Shown: positions 18,599 through 28,613 of the stretch, one piece after another | Position numbering within the stretch: position 1 is the first letter of the stretch | Layout of the letters: each line of letters opens with the position of its first letter | Origin: Leptospira limi | GTDB taxonomy: Bacteria > Spirochaetota > Leptospiria > Leptospirales > Leptospiraceae | Assembly: GCF_026151395.1 (NCBI RefSeq) | Contig: NZ_JAMQPV010000003.1 | Coordinates: 62,001 to 126,000 of the forward strand | Reading direction: 5' to 3' | DNA: 64,000 bases | The notes under the pieces: generated by a model | What the model was told of the DNA's origin: nothing | The model's input: only the letters and a program-made list of their open reading frames with translations | Database searches by the model: none | Made by a program: the position numbers and the translations under genes

Positions 18599-20488
18599 TT
18601 ATTTTTGCAAACTTTGCAATAAATCATCAGCGATTTGAGACGCAGTCAATCGGTAATGCTCTAAAATTTGGTTTCTTTCCCCGTGGTGGATTGGTTCCAA
18701 AGGAAGGGCAAATGTTTTCAAGAACTTACCAATAAGATGATTTGGAATTTCGTTCAAAAGATAACCAGATGCACCCGCGTGGAGGTAACTTTCGTCCAAA
18801 ATTACAAATTGTTTGGTCGATTCGATGCATTTGTTGACCAAGTCCGAGTCATAAGGGCGTAACCAAAAAAGATCGACAACTGTAGTGGTGATCCCTTTTG
18901 ATTTGAGGATCTCTGCTACTTGTTTGGCAATGGGTAACATAAATCCAAGAGATAATATAAGTAAATCTTTACCTTCAGATACAAGCCTTGCTTTCCCTTT
19001 CGTGACTTGGTTTGGTGAATCGAACTTTAACTCACGTAAGTCGCCGTTGTCTTTTGGAAAACGAATCGCGATCGGATGTTCTGTATAGTCTTTCATAAAA
19101 TGAAGGCTATCTATGATGTCCTGTGCTGAACTTGGGACCATAATGTCCATATTGGGTAGGCCTGCTAAATACCCTAGATCAGACAAACCTTGGTGGGTTT
19201 CGCCGTCAGGTCCTACGATACCAGCACGATCGATGACAAAACGGACAGGTAGGTTCATGAGAGATACATCTTCCACCAATTGGTCCATTGCTCTCGTTAA
19301 AAACGTAGAATAAATGCACATAAAGGGAATCGCACCACCATTTGTCATCGCTCCCGCAAATGCGACTGAGTGTTGTTCGGCGATACCTACATCAAAAGTA
19401 TGATTGGGATAGGTTTCCTGATAATCACGTAACCCGGAACCTTCAATCATTGCAGGTGTAATCACTGCAATTCGTTTGTCCTTGTTCGTTAAATCAATGA
19501 GAGTTTTTCCGACGATTTTGGAGAGTCCAATTTTATTGGCGTCTGCAGATGCCATTTTACCAGACTCTTTGTTAAATGGTGTCACACCATGGTATTTGAT
19601 CGGATCGGCTTCTGCAGGTTTGTATCCTTTCCCTTTTTGTGTGAGAACATGGAGGAGGATTGGTCCTTGGATTTTGGAAAGGTTTTGTAACATCTGAACC
19701 ACTCGGTTCACATCATGACCATCGATGGGACCAAAATAAGTGAACCCAAGGTCTTCAAAAAGTCCACCGGGACGCATCATAAAATGTTTAAACGAAGTTT
19801 CCATATTATGAGCTAATGCTTGTAAGGCTGGGCCAATCAAAGGAATCCATTTTAAAAAACCATAAAATGCAGTTTTGCCCTTATTATAAACCTGAGACGA
19901 TATGATACGATTGAGATAATTGGAAATAGAACCAACATTTTTGGAAATGGACATATAATTGTCATTTAGGATGACAAGCATATTCGGTTTGATATGACCA
20001 CCATGGTTCATGGCTTCGAGTGCCATACCTGTTGCAATTGATGCATCACCAATGACTGCGGCAACTTTGTAATTCTCACCCATGAGATCACGTGCACATG
20101 CTTCACCTAAAGCTTGGGAAATGGATGTACCTGCATGTCCAGTATTGTATAAATCGTATTCGGATTCTTCACGTTTCGGAAATCCAGAGAGGCCTAACCA
20201 TTTGCGGACAGTGGGCAGTTCTTTTTTTCGTCCAGTGAGGATTTTATGAGGGTAGGTTTGGTGGCCAACATCCCAGATGATTTTGTCTTTGGGAGTTTGG
20301 AAGACGTAGTGGAGAGCAACTGTGAGTTCCACCACCCCGAGGTTACTAGCAAAATGCCCTCCCACGTCAGAGAGGGTGTCGATGATGTATTCCCTGACGT
20401 CATGGCAGACGGCAGGGAGGTCTGTTTCCTTTAGGTTTCTAAGGTCTTCTGGGAAATTGATTTTGTCGAGATATGGGTACGATGGCAT
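18599..20488 (-). CDS. dxs: 1-deoxy-D-xylulose-5-phosphate synthase
   Basis: Dxs condenses pyruvate and glyceraldehyde 3-phosphate, using thiamine diphosphate, at the entry of the MEP isoprenoid pathway. The 629 residues match the family. The N-terminal half has the GHQTYPHKILTGR segment and the thiamine-binding GDASIATGMALEAMNHGG loop; the C-terminal half has the DVGIAEQHSVAFAGAM and RAGIVGPDGETHQGLSDL motifs. It starts 7 bases after the cyclase gene stop. dxr and uppS of the same pathway lie about 10 kb upstream on the same strand. Confidence 0.97.
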   Translation of the reverse strand: MPSYPYLDKINFPEDLRNLKETDLPAVCHDVREYIIDTLSDVGGHFASNLGVVELTVALHYVFQTPKDKIIWDVGHQTYPHKILTGRKKELPTVRKWLGLSGFPKREESEYDLYNTGHAGTSISQALGEACARDLMGENYKVAAVIGDASIATGMALEAMNHGGHIKPNMLVILNDNYMSISKNVGSISNYLNRIISSQVYNKGKTAFYGFLKWIPLIGPALQALAHNMETSFKHFMMRPGGLFEDLGFTYFGPIDGHDVNRVVQMLQNLSKIQGPILLHVLTQKGKGYKPAEADPIKYHGVTPFNKESGKMASADANKIGLSKIVGKTLIDLTNKDKRIAVITPAMIEGSGLRDYQETYPNHTFDVGIAEQHSVAFAGAMTNGGAIPFMCIYSTFLTRAMDQLVEDVSLMNLPVRFVIDRAGIVGPDGETHQGLSDLGYLAGLPNMDIMVPSSAQDIIDSLHFMKDYTEHPIAIRFPKDNGDLRELKFDSPNQVTKGKARLVSEGKDLLILSLGFMLPIAKQVAEILKSKGITTTVVDLFWLRPYDSDLVNKCIESTKQFVILDESYLHAGASGYLLNEIPNHLIGKFLKTFALPLEPIHHGERNQILEHYRLTASQIADDLLQSLQK

Positions 20489-20495
20489 TGAAACT

Positions 20496-22823
20496 TCATG
20501 TTGCCGCCTTTTGGAGAGGCCGCTTCATTTTCTCCATATCTTCTGGGTTTGTGATTCCAAGCAATTCGTAAATCCGAACAGGTTGGGTTTTTCCTTTTAC
20601 ACGCACCAAATCAAGTTCTCTTGTCACAACTCGGTCCTTCACTTTTTCATAGGTGTATTCCGAGATGATGATATTTGTGGTGTACATTTTATTAGAACCT
20701 TCCAAACGGGATCCTAAGTTGATTGTATCACCCATACAAGTGTATTCCATCCTATGAGATGATCCCATATTGCCCACAACTGCAGGGCCTGAATTAAGAC
20801 CACAACCGATGTCGATCACAGGGACATTTCGTTCTGCCCATTTTTGTTGCAGCACTTTTAAGTAGTCGAGCTGAGCAAGGGCTGCCACACAAGCGTAATA
20901 TGCATGGTCTTCCAATGGCACTGGAGCACCCCAGAAAGCCATGATCGCATCTCCCATGTATTTATCGATGGTTCCCTTATATTCAATGATGAGTTCCGTC
21001 ATCGCAGAAAGATACTCATTGAGTAACTTCACCAAATCTTCTGGACCCAATTGTTCAGAGATTGTTGTGAACCCTCGAACGTCAGAGAAAAAGATTGTGA
21101 TTTCTCGTTTGGATCCACCAAGAGCTAAATTGTCAGGGTGTTTGAGGAGTTCATCCACAACGTCTTTGGATACGAATTTGGAGAAGGTTTGACGAATGTA
21201 TTTTACGTTTTCTTCTTCCGTTAAAATTCTAAATCCAATGATGGCAACAAAAACAACTATCTGTTCAATGGTAACAGAAGGTAATACTGTGATGAGATTG
21301 AAAGTTTGGAAAATATAAAGGGCAGCGATTACATACAATAACAACTGCGTTAACATTATGGCAAAACCAATGTGAGTTTTAACACGTGGTTGCAAAAATC
21401 CAATCATCACACCAAGCCCAACATAAATCAAAAAGATTCCCCAGTTTGGCATTGTAGACAAAAAGTCCTGGTTTAAGATTGTATTCACTGCATGAGCGTG
21501 GTGTTCAATTCCGGACATATCACCAAACGGAGATAAGTGGGAGTCTTTTGACGCTCCACGACCAGTTGCATAGTACATCGCAACTAGGAAAATTTTATTG
21601 TTAATTTGGTTTGCCTCGAGTAATTCTGGATTCCAATCATTTGTGACTTCGAAAATTTCATTTTGTTTGAAAGAATACCTTCCTCCCACATAATTGATTT
21701 CCATTTGCCCTTCCCAATCAATGGGAATCACCACTTCTCTTTTTTCGTTTGGAATGTGCATTACATCACGTTCTTCAAACTTACGAGCTTTGACATTGAA
21801 TTCACGGATGATTTTATTTGGGATATTTTTCAGTTTAACATAATGTCCCATGTTGACTTCTACATCATTTTGTATATTGATACCATAGTATTGGCAAACA
21901 ATGAGTAAGTCAATGGATGGGAAGTATTCTGTTTCTCTATCTCGTCCTGAATTATAAACTTTCACCACAAGAGGCATTTTGCGGTTCAAACCAGATTCAT
22001 CTTTTTTAACGTTCGCAAAACCGAGACCAGCTGATAATTCACCAATTGGTTCGATAGGAGGTTGTGGAAATTTTACCCAGGAAATCCCTCCATCATTTTC
22101 ATCGATGACATTCTTTAATTGAAACTTACGTAAGATATCAATCCGTTTTTCAAGATTGAGAACCGCTTCTTTGGATTCCGCGCTGACTTCCATAGGGTAG
22201 TCAAATAAAACATTGCGATTTTTTTGCAATGCAGTGACCATCTCTTCTGTTTGGCCGGGTTTATAATCCACGAAGAAAATATCGAACATAAGAATGTTGT
22301 TTGAGTCTTTAAATGTTTCGATGATATCAGCGTAATAACTCCAAGGAAGTGGCCAAGTACCTTGTAACTTTTCAAGTGATTCAGTTGTGATACCAATGAT
22401 GTTGATATCCTTTCTTGCTTTTGCAGGAGGATTGTATTGAATGTATTCAATTCGACCTGTATCGCCTTCACTTTCTGTTTTTGTATTGGACCCCCGTAAA
22501 AATTGAAAACGAAACGAAACGGAATTTTCTTCTAACTCTTTGAGAGGTTGGAAGGTATTGACCATCGTATACATAAAGATGGCAATTACATAGGACAACC
22601 AGATGGCACCTGACTTTTGTTTGTCTTTGGAAACTTTTTCAATGATTTTGTAAACAAAATAGGAAGAAGTGAGGAGTAAAAGCATCCCACCAATCAGGAA
22701 GGAATATTCATATACCCATCCTGTCATGACAACAGATACGATCACACCGAGTGACCCAAGGGTGGCAACAGCAATGCTGAGGTAATCCAAAATCGAAAGC
22801 GATTTTGATTCTTTGTCGGACAT
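20496..22823 (-). CDS. CHASE2-domain class III adenylate/guanylate cyclase
   Basis: The 775-residue membrane protein has two N-terminal hydrophobic segments (about residues 15-85), an extracytoplasmic CHASE2 sensor (about 130-440), further membrane segments near 450-540 and a class III cyclase domain (about 560-740). The metal-binding Asp is in FFSDVRGFTT (about 581) and a second in KYMGDAIMAFWG; a GPAVVGNMGSSHRMEYTCMG stretch follows. It should make cAMP or cGMP in response to an outside signal. It lies 90 bases after trpA and directly before dxs. Cyclic-nucleotide-domain proteins are encoded at 12903 and 61336. Confidence 0.92.
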   Translation of the reverse strand: MSDKESKSLSILDYLSIAVATLGSLGVIVSVVMTGWVYEYSFLIGGMLLLLTSSYFVYKIIEKVSKDKQKSGAIWLSYVIAIFMYTMVNTFQPLKELEENSVSFRFQFLRGSNTKTESEGDTGRIEYIQYNPPAKARKDINIIGITTESLEKLQGTWPLPWSYYADIIETFKDSNNILMFDIFFVDYKPGQTEEMVTALQKNRNVLFDYPMEVSAESKEAVLNLEKRIDILRKFQLKNVIDENDGGISWVKFPQPPIEPIGELSAGLGFANVKKDESGLNRKMPLVVKVYNSGRDRETEYFPSIDLLIVCQYYGINIQNDVEVNMGHYVKLKNIPNKIIREFNVKARKFEERDVMHIPNEKREVVIPIDWEGQMEINYVGGRYSFKQNEIFEVTNDWNPELLEANQINNKIFLVAMYYATGRGASKDSHLSPFGDMSGIEHHAHAVNTILNQDFLSTMPNWGIFLIYVGLGVMIGFLQPRVKTHIGFAIMLTQLLLYVIAALYIFQTFNLITVLPSVTIEQIVVFVAIIGFRILTEEENVKYIRQTFSKFVSKDVVDELLKHPDNLALGGSKREITIFFSDVRGFTTISEQLGPEDLVKLLNEYLSAMTELIIEYKGTIDKYMGDAIMAFWGAPVPLEDHAYYACVAALAQLDYLKVLQQKWAERNVPVIDIGCGLNSGPAVVGNMGSSHRMEYTCMGDTINLGSRLEGSNKMYTTNIIISEYTYEKVKDRVVTRELDLVRVKGKTQPVRIYELLGITNPEDMEKMKRPLQKAAT

Positions 22824-22879
22824 AGAGCCTCTTTATTCGTTTAGGAATTTCCGACCATTTTCTCGGATTTTTTAAAGAG

Positions 22880-22897
22880 ACTCAAATGTTTTTGAGT
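22880..22897 (-). terminator. small hairpin after trpA, possible terminator
   Basis: ACTCAAA and TTTGAGT pair perfectly around a 4-base loop, and CTCTTT follows on the minus strand. It lies 17 bases after the trpA stop. The stem is AT-rich and the T run short, so termination would be weak. Confidence 0.4.
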
Positions 22898-22913
22898 GAT
22901 TTGGGAAAAAAAT

Positions 22914-23714
22914 TTAGGGAATGGCAACCCGAATCTTGGCAATGTATTCCGCCAAAGCTTGTTTTGCTTTGGGAAATTCATGTCCATTTTCTTCAATGAT
23001 CCTTTGGATGGCAGATCCGATGATGATTCCATCCGCATAGCCAGAAATTTGACCAGCTTGGTCTGGTGTGGAAATACCAAATCCGGCACAAATTGGCAAT
23101 TGGATGGTTTCTTTTAGAAACCGAATCCTTTCTTTCAAATCAACTGAGAACTCGCGGCGTTCGCCAGTCACACCAAAGGAAGTAACATAGTAAATAAAAC
23201 CTGTAGATGTTTTTTTCAATGCTTCAATTCGTTTTTTAGTCGAAGCTGGTGTGACCAAATGGATGAGATCCATATCTCTTTTTCTTAGTTCTTGGAATAA
23301 AACTTCACTTTCTTTGGTATCAAAAGGTAAATCAGGGATCACAAGGCCAACAACCCCAGAATCTTTTGCTTGGTTCAAAAAATCTTCGATCCCGCAGTGA
23401 AAGATTGGGTTGAAGTAAGTTAAGTAAACAAGTGGTACATCTTTTTTGTGTAAGTGAATTTCTTTCGTCACTCGAAAGATTTCAGAAAAAGAAAACTTGT
23501 TTTTCAATGATCTTGCAACAGCTCTTTGGATCACAGGACCATCTGCGACTGGATCAGAAAACGGAATCCCTAATTCTAAAATATCAGCACCATTGTCTAA
23601 AATTGTTTTACCAAATTCGATGGAATCATTATAATTTGGGTCTCCAAGCGTAAAATACGGAATAAACGCAGATTTAATTTTTCCACTTTCAAAAAGATCT
23701 TTTATTTTACTCAT
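22914..23714 (-). CDS. trpA: tryptophan synthase alpha chain
   Basis: TrpA cleaves indole-3-glycerol phosphate to indole and glyceraldehyde 3-phosphate and passes indole to TrpB. The 266-residue protein has the family's ELGIPFSDPVADGPVIQ loop with the catalytic aspartate, the YLTYFNPIF segment and the phosphate-binding AGFGISTPDQ and DGIIIGSAI stretches. It overlaps trpB by 4 bases (ATGA), so the two chains are translationally coupled and made in equal amounts. No other trp gene is in the window. Confidence 0.97.
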   Translation of the reverse strand: MSKIKDLFESGKIKSAFIPYFTLGDPNYNDSIEFGKTILDNGADILELGIPFSDPVADGPVIQRAVARSLKNKFSFSEIFRVTKEIHLHKKDVPLVYLTYFNPIFHCGIEDFLNQAKDSGVVGLVIPDLPFDTKESEVLFQELRKRDMDLIHLVTPASTKKRIEALKKTSTGFIYYVTSFGVTGERREFSVDLKERIRFLKETIQLPICAGFGISTPDQAGQISGYADGIIIGSAIQRIIEENGHEFPKAKQALAEYIAKIRVAIP

Positions 23715-24901
23715 TTACTCTTTTCACCTAACAAACGAAGTACTTCTGTAACATCCTTATCACCACGACCAGATAGACAAATGATCAGATCTTTCTTTTT
23801 TCCTAAATCTTTTGCAACGTCTCTTGCTACATGGAATGCATGAGCTGTTTCGAGTGCAGGAATGATTCCTTCAATCCTTGTCACCTCTAAAAAGCAATCT
23901 AGCGCTTGTTCGTCGGTAACCATTCGATAATCCACTCGTTTTGTTTGCGACAAAAACGCATGTTCTGGACCAACACCGGGATAATCTAAACCTGCAGATA
24001 CAGAATGTGCGGGTACAATTTGACCTGCTTCATCTTGGATGATGAGAGTTTTTGTTCCATGTAAAAATCCAGTTTTACCATAGGTTAAAGTGGCAGAATG
24101 TTCACCAGGTTTTGGACCAAGTCCACCTGCTTCTGCTCCATAGATAGCAACATGTTTGTCTTTCAAAAATGCATGAAACATACCAATCGCATTGGAACCA
24201 CCACCCACACAAGCGACAATGGCATGAGGGAGTTTATGGTTTTGTTTTTTAAACTGCGACCTTGCTTCTTTTCCAATTACAGCTTGTAAATCACGTACGA
24301 TCGTTGGGAATGGATGAGGTCCGATGGCAGATCCAACAATATAATGAGTTGTTGAAACATTGAGAGCCCAATCACGCATGGCCTCACTTGTTGCCTCTTT
24401 GAGAGTGGCTTCCCCAGCTGTCACTGGTAATATTTTAGCACCTAACATCTCAATTTTTTTGGCATTCAGGTTTTGTCTTTCGACATCAACTGCTCCCATA
24501 TAAACAACAGTTTCCATGCCAAACATAGCACCGACTGTAGCCGTAGCAAGGCCATGTTGGCCTGCACCAGTTTCTGCAATGATTCGTTTTTTGCCCATGA
24601 ATTTTGCAATTAACGCTTGTCCGATGGCATTATTAATTTTATGAGCACCAGTATGATTTAGATCTTCTCTTTTTAACCAGATACGTGCACCTCCCCAATG
24701 TTTGGTGAGACGTTCTGCAAAAGTTAAAGGACTAGGTCTTCCGACATAGTTGCTTAAGTAAAATTCTAATTCTTTTTTGAATTTTTTACTTTTCTTTAAC
24801 TTGTGATAGGTGGATTCAAGCTCTTCAAGAGCTTCTGTTAGAATTTCTGGTGCGTATCGACCGCCAAATTCTCCAAAATATCCAGGTTGGTTTTTGCCCA
24901 T
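23711..24901 (-). CDS. trpB: tryptophan synthase beta chain
   Basis: TrpB joins indole and serine with pyridoxal phosphate. The 396-residue sequence shows the PLP lysine in NHTGAHKINNA, the AGAGQHG segment and the phosphate-binding VGGGSNAIG loop, all standard for TrpB1. The 196 bases upstream, after proS, hold a GC-rich structured stretch that could carry the promoter. I looked there for a leader peptide with tandem tryptophan codons and found none, so classical attenuation is not supported. Confidence 0.97.
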   Translation of the reverse strand: MGKNQPGYFGEFGGRYAPEILTEALEELESTYHKLKKSKKFKKELEFYLSNYVGRPSPLTFAERLTKHWGGARIWLKREDLNHTGAHKINNAIGQALIAKFMGKKRIIAETGAGQHGLATATVGAMFGMETVVYMGAVDVERQNLNAKKIEMLGAKILPVTAGEATLKEATSEAMRDWALNVSTTHYIVGSAIGPHPFPTIVRDLQAVIGKEARSQFKKQNHKLPHAIVACVGGGSNAIGMFHAFLKDKHVAIYGAEAGGLGPKPGEHSATLTYGKTGFLHGTKTLIIQDEAGQIVPAHSVSAGLDYPGVGPEHAFLSQTKRVDYRMVTDEQALDCFLEVTRIEGIIPALETAHAFHVARDVAKDLGKKKDLIICLSGRGDKDVTEVLRLLGEKSK

Positions 24902-24939
24902 ATATCCTAAGATAGATGCCTAGGTGAATATGAAAACTG

Positions 24940-25030
24940 CTTCTTTTGGGGGAGGTGGGGGATTTTTTAGTAGAGATCCCCGCCCGTATCGAACTGGGTG
25001 GGGTTATCCACCCGCCACCCAATGACCTCT
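24940..25030 (-). other. GC-rich structured block between proS and trpB
   Basis: This part of the gap is far richer in G and C than its surroundings. On the minus strand, two GGGTGG copies (25003-25022 region) can compete to pair with one CCACCC, and a second hairpin pairs GGGGAT with ATCCCC around a 12-base loop. It encodes no convincing peptide. It may be a leader structure or a dispersed non-coding element. Confidence 0.4.
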
Positions 25031-25097
25031 GTTTATCACAAAGGCCGTTTTTAATCGATTAAATCCTTAGATCCTCAAAAAAATTCTTGGGAAAAGT

Positions 25098-26858
25098 TCA
25101 TGTTCCCGCAAGAGTTACATCCTTTTGGATGGATTCCTCGAGGGTGGCGATTTTTTTCTGTATGTTTGTGACTAAATCTTCGTTTGTCGTAAAAGGAATG
25201 GTCTCTTCCACCATGGACTTACGATCAAGAATGGTGATCTCATTTTTCTCCAAAAACCCTTTTCCTAATGTGATTCGGATGGGGAATCCAATGAGTTCAG
25301 AATCTTTAAATTTGAATCCGGGACCAAGGTCACGGTCATCCCACAACACTTCAATGCCAGCGGCAACAAGTGACTTGTAGATGGATTCAATTTTTGCGAT
25401 ATCATCAGGATTTTTGGCTATACTCACCAAACAAACCGTAAACGGTGCGATTGAAATTGGCCAAAAAATTCCTTTGTCATCATTGCATTGTTCGATCACT
25501 GTTGCCATACATCGGTTCACACCAATCCCATAACAACCCATAGTCGTAGTTGTGGCCTTTCCTTTGTCATTAAGAACTGTGAGGTCAAAAGCTTTGGAAT
25601 ATTTTTGGCCTAATTTAAAAATATGACCAACTTCGATCCCCTTCTCTGCCGTTAAGCCAGTTCCGCATGAAGGACAAGGGTCACCTACTTTTGCTTGGGA
25701 GACATCGATCTTTGTCACTTCCTCTTCTTTGAAAAAAGTAGAGAGTTGAATACCCGCTATGTGGAGGTCAATTTCATTTGCACCAGCAATATAGGCAAAA
25801 TTCCAATCGAGTAAGGCATCAATGTAAATTTTAAGTGATTCTGATTTTGGAAAACCTGGTCCAATAAATCCAGGAACAAGGCCTAGTTTTTCCATTTCCG
25901 CTGGACCCATCGGCCTTAGTTCATTACAACCCAAATGGTTTTTTAATTTATTTTCGTTTAGTTCTCTATCCCCTTCTAAAAAGACGAGGACATATTGTCC
26001 ATCGGCAACGAGTGCCACAGCTTTCAAAAGATTCTCTTCTTTTGTGTTTAAAAACTCTGCAACTTCTGCGATGGATTTTTTCGCTGGAGTAGAAAGTTTC
26101 CCGTTACCATTAAATGCTTGTTTGGCTGCGTTCTTACTTGCAATCACAGGAGTTTTTTCAATATTTCCTGAATAATGGCAAGAAGGACAAATTGTAAGTG
26201 TCTCTTCACCAATCGGTGACACGACCATAAATTCTTCCGATGCGGAACCACCCATATTCCCTGAGTCTGCTTGTACAGGAATTGTCGAAAGTCCCATGCC
26301 TGCAAAAATCCTACGATAGGTTTTACGCATCGTTTGGTAAGTTTTGTCCAAGGATTCATCATCTAAATGAAAGGAATACGCATCCTTCATGGTAAACTCA
26401 CGAGAACGAATCACTCCAAACCTTGGGCGAATTTCATCTCGGAACTTAGTATGGATTTGGTAGACATTGATCGGAAGGTCTTTGTAGGAACGAACCATCG
26501 GTTTTACAAGCACACAAAATGATTCTTCATGTGTAGGACCCAGGCAACTTTCGTTGTCATGGCGATCTTTCAAACGAAACATCTCTTTTCCCATTTTGTC
26601 CCAACGACCTGATTCTTTCCAAATTTCACTCGGTGTTAAGATGGGAAGTTGGAATTCCAAAGCTCCTGCTCCGTCCATTTCTTTTCTCACGATGCCTTCA
26701 ATCTTACGAAGCACACGTAACCCAAGTGGTAAATAGGAATACAGACCTGCTGCAGACTTACGGATAAGGCCCGCTCGCATCATCAATTTATGAGACGCAA
26801 CCACTGCATCTTGTGGGTCTTCTTTCGCAGTTGGAATTAAATAGGAACTAGCTTTCAT
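25098..26858 (-). CDS. proS: prolyl-tRNA synthetase
   Basis: ProS charges tRNA-Pro. The 586 residues match the bacterial type with an editing insertion (about residues 225-390) between class II motifs 2 and 3. Motif 1 includes the YSYLPLGLRVLRKIE stretch, motif 2 the FRDEIRPRFGVIRSREF stretch, and motif 3 the GCYGIGVNRCMATVIEQ stretch. The C-terminal anticodon domain follows. A CxxC-type pair (CPSCHYSG and CPSCGTG) is present, consistent with a zinc-like site in the insert. It starts 48 bases after rseP, the usual end of the rpsB-frr-cdsA cluster. Confidence 0.97.
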   Translation of the reverse strand: MKASSYLIPTAKEDPQDAVVASHKLMMRAGLIRKSAAGLYSYLPLGLRVLRKIEGIVRKEMDGAGALEFQLPILTPSEIWKESGRWDKMGKEMFRLKDRHDNESCLGPTHEESFCVLVKPMVRSYKDLPINVYQIHTKFRDEIRPRFGVIRSREFTMKDAYSFHLDDESLDKTYQTMRKTYRRIFAGMGLSTIPVQADSGNMGGSASEEFMVVSPIGEETLTICPSCHYSGNIEKTPVIASKNAAKQAFNGNGKLSTPAKKSIAEVAEFLNTKEENLLKAVALVADGQYVLVFLEGDRELNENKLKNHLGCNELRPMGPAEMEKLGLVPGFIGPGFPKSESLKIYIDALLDWNFAYIAGANEIDLHIAGIQLSTFFKEEEVTKIDVSQAKVGDPCPSCGTGLTAEKGIEVGHIFKLGQKYSKAFDLTVLNDKGKATTTTMGCYGIGVNRCMATVIEQCNDDKGIFWPISIAPFTVCLVSIAKNPDDIAKIESIYKSLVAAGIEVLWDDRDLGPGFKFKDSELIGFPIRITLGKGFLEKNEITILDRKSMVEETIPFTTNEDLVTNIQKKIATLEESIQKDVTLAGT

Positions 26859-26906
26859 TTCATTTTTCTCTTTTTGATTAACAATCTAACAATACAAAGT
26901 TTGGTT

Positions 26907-28613
26907 TTAAAAAATACGCATCACATCATTGAAGGAAACATAGACCCCAAGCCCGATGAGAAAGAAAAATCCTAATCGAAAGATCGCTTCAATTGCTTTT
27001 CTTGGGAGCGGTCTTCCCGTAATTGCTTCATAAGCATAGAGTACAATGTGTCCGCCGTCAGCCATGGGAATCGGAAGTAAGTTCATCACCATAAGCGCCA
27101 ATGAAATTTTAGCAACAAAGTCTAGGTAGGTGACCCAACCATATTCCAAACTGATCCCAGCAATCTGCACAATCCCAATCGGACCCGACAAATTTTCTTT
27201 TGGAGACAACATTCCCGAAAACAACATCCCAATTCCTTTTAAGGTAGTAGAAACGTTTTCATAAACTTTGTTCCCTGCACCGACAAGTGATGAATAAACT
27301 GTAGATTCCTTCTGTAATTTTTCGGCTTCAAATTTCATCGAAGCTCGAAAACCAAGAAGTCCTATCGGTTTCAAATTGACATCAGCAAAGTATTTCATAT
27401 TGCCGATCCAAATCTCTTTTTTGCCCGCATTGGTTTTCAAATAGGAAGTAAAATCATCAGCCGTTGCAAAGGATTGGTTCTCAATTTTTAAATTCGAAAG
27501 TCGATTTTCAATTTCCGCATCATAACTATCCAATCGAAAATAAGGAATCCCTAATTCAGGGAATTTTGGATGTTCGATATTCCAAAATTCATATACATTG
27601 GCACCTAACACAGGGATTTGTATGGTTACTTTTTCTGTTGCCCAAGGGGTAAGAAGTGGATAGGTTTTTCGTTCCACTTCAACAGGTATGGTTTTTCCTT
27701 GGTGTTTTCCAAGTTCTGTTTGTAATTCAGGAACGGTATGAACATCCACTCCCGCAACGGTTAAAATCATATCTCCGTCTTTCAAAAAAGAGAGGGCTCG
27801 GCGTCTGAGTGATTTTTCCCGTTCTGCGATTTCATGTTGTTTCAGAAGTTCTTCTGGAATTTCTTCTTTTCGTTCTTCAATTTTTTCTTGGAAGTAAACG
27901 GAAGATTTATCTTCTTTATCTAAAACATTGGCCATAAAGTGGCTGATCTGTTCCCCATAAGTAAAGGTAGCCACCACTCTTCTTTCTCCATATGGCATGA
28001 CACCAATCGTAGGATGGCCACCGGCAGAATATAAATTGGGAACAATTTCGACTGTCTTTGTTTCCGATTCTCGTTTGTAAGTCACTTGGATCGGATCACC
28101 AGAAGTTAAACTCACATTGGTAAAAATATCTTCAAAACTTTCTGTGGGTTTTCCATTGATGGAGAGAATTTTGTCACCTGTTCGAAGACCAGCGTTATAA
28201 GCAGGGCTTGAAACCTTATTTGCGTCTTCAATAAAGATGCGGTTCGATGAGGGGCTATCTCCGGAAAGCTCTAAAATAAATAACAACAAAAACCCTAACA
28301 CTAGATTGGCGAATGGGCCACCAAGCACAGGCACCATACGACGAAGAGGTGGAGTCGCAAGTAAATCGCCTTGTTTTGGTTTTTTGTTTTTGCTATAATC
28401 ATCACCACGAAATAAAACATAACCACCGATGGGTATGGCAGTGATTTGGTAGATGGTCTTGCCAATTCTTTTTTTCCAAATCCCTTTCCCATAACCTAAC
28501 GAAAAGATACGTGCTTCCACACCCACTAATTTCCCACATAAGAGGTGCCCCAATTCATGGATAAAAATCGATACAGCTAACATGAATACAGCGCCGAGTA
28601 TTAATACGATCAT
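26907..28613 (-). CDS. rseP: site-2 intramembrane zinc protease RseP, enlarged form
   Basis: RseP cuts membrane-bound anti-sigma factors and remnant signal peptides. HELGH lies at residues 19-23 in the first membrane segment and the third metal ligand is in NLLPIPMADGGH near the C-terminus. Two PDZ-like domains are visible: one near residues 125-195 (YNAGLRTGDKILSINGKPTE) and one near 270-320 (FLKDGDMILTVAGVDVHT). At 568 residues it is about 100 longer than usual, with extra sequence around and after the second PDZ domain. It overlaps dxr by 4 bases. Confidence 0.93.
   Translation of the reverse strand: MIVLILGAVFMLAVSIFIHELGHLLCGKLVGVEARIFSLGYGKGIWKKRIGKTIYQITAIPIGGYVLFRGDDYSKNKKPKQGDLLATPPLRRMVPVLGGPFANLVLGFLLLFILELSGDSPSSNRIFIEDANKVSSPAYNAGLRTGDKILSINGKPTESFEDIFTNVSLTSGDPIQVTYKRESETKTVEIVPNLYSAGGHPTIGVMPYGERRVVATFTYGEQISHFMANVLDKEDKSSVYFQEKIEERKEEIPEELLKQHEIAEREKSLRRRALSFLKDGDMILTVAGVDVHTVPELQTELGKHQGKTIPVEVERKTYPLLTPWATEKVTIQIPVLGANVYEFWNIEHPKFPELGIPYFRLDSYDAEIENRLSNLKIENQSFATADDFTSYLKTNAGKKEIWIGNMKYFADVNLKPIGLLGFRASMKFEAEKLQKESTVYSSLVGAGNKVYENVSTTLKGIGMLFSGMLSPKENLSGPIGIVQIAGISLEYGWVTYLDFVAKISLALMVMNLLPIPMADGGHIVLYAYEAITGRPLPRKAIEAIFRLGFFFLIGLGVYVSFNDVMRIF

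Noticed and set aside
22115..22471. 118-codon minus-strand frame inside the CHASE2 cyclase
   Set aside because: A shadow of the cyclase gene in another frame.
25000..25060. Possible trp attenuator leader peptide
   Set aside because: The three TGG triplets lie in different frames, so there are no tandem tryptophan codons.
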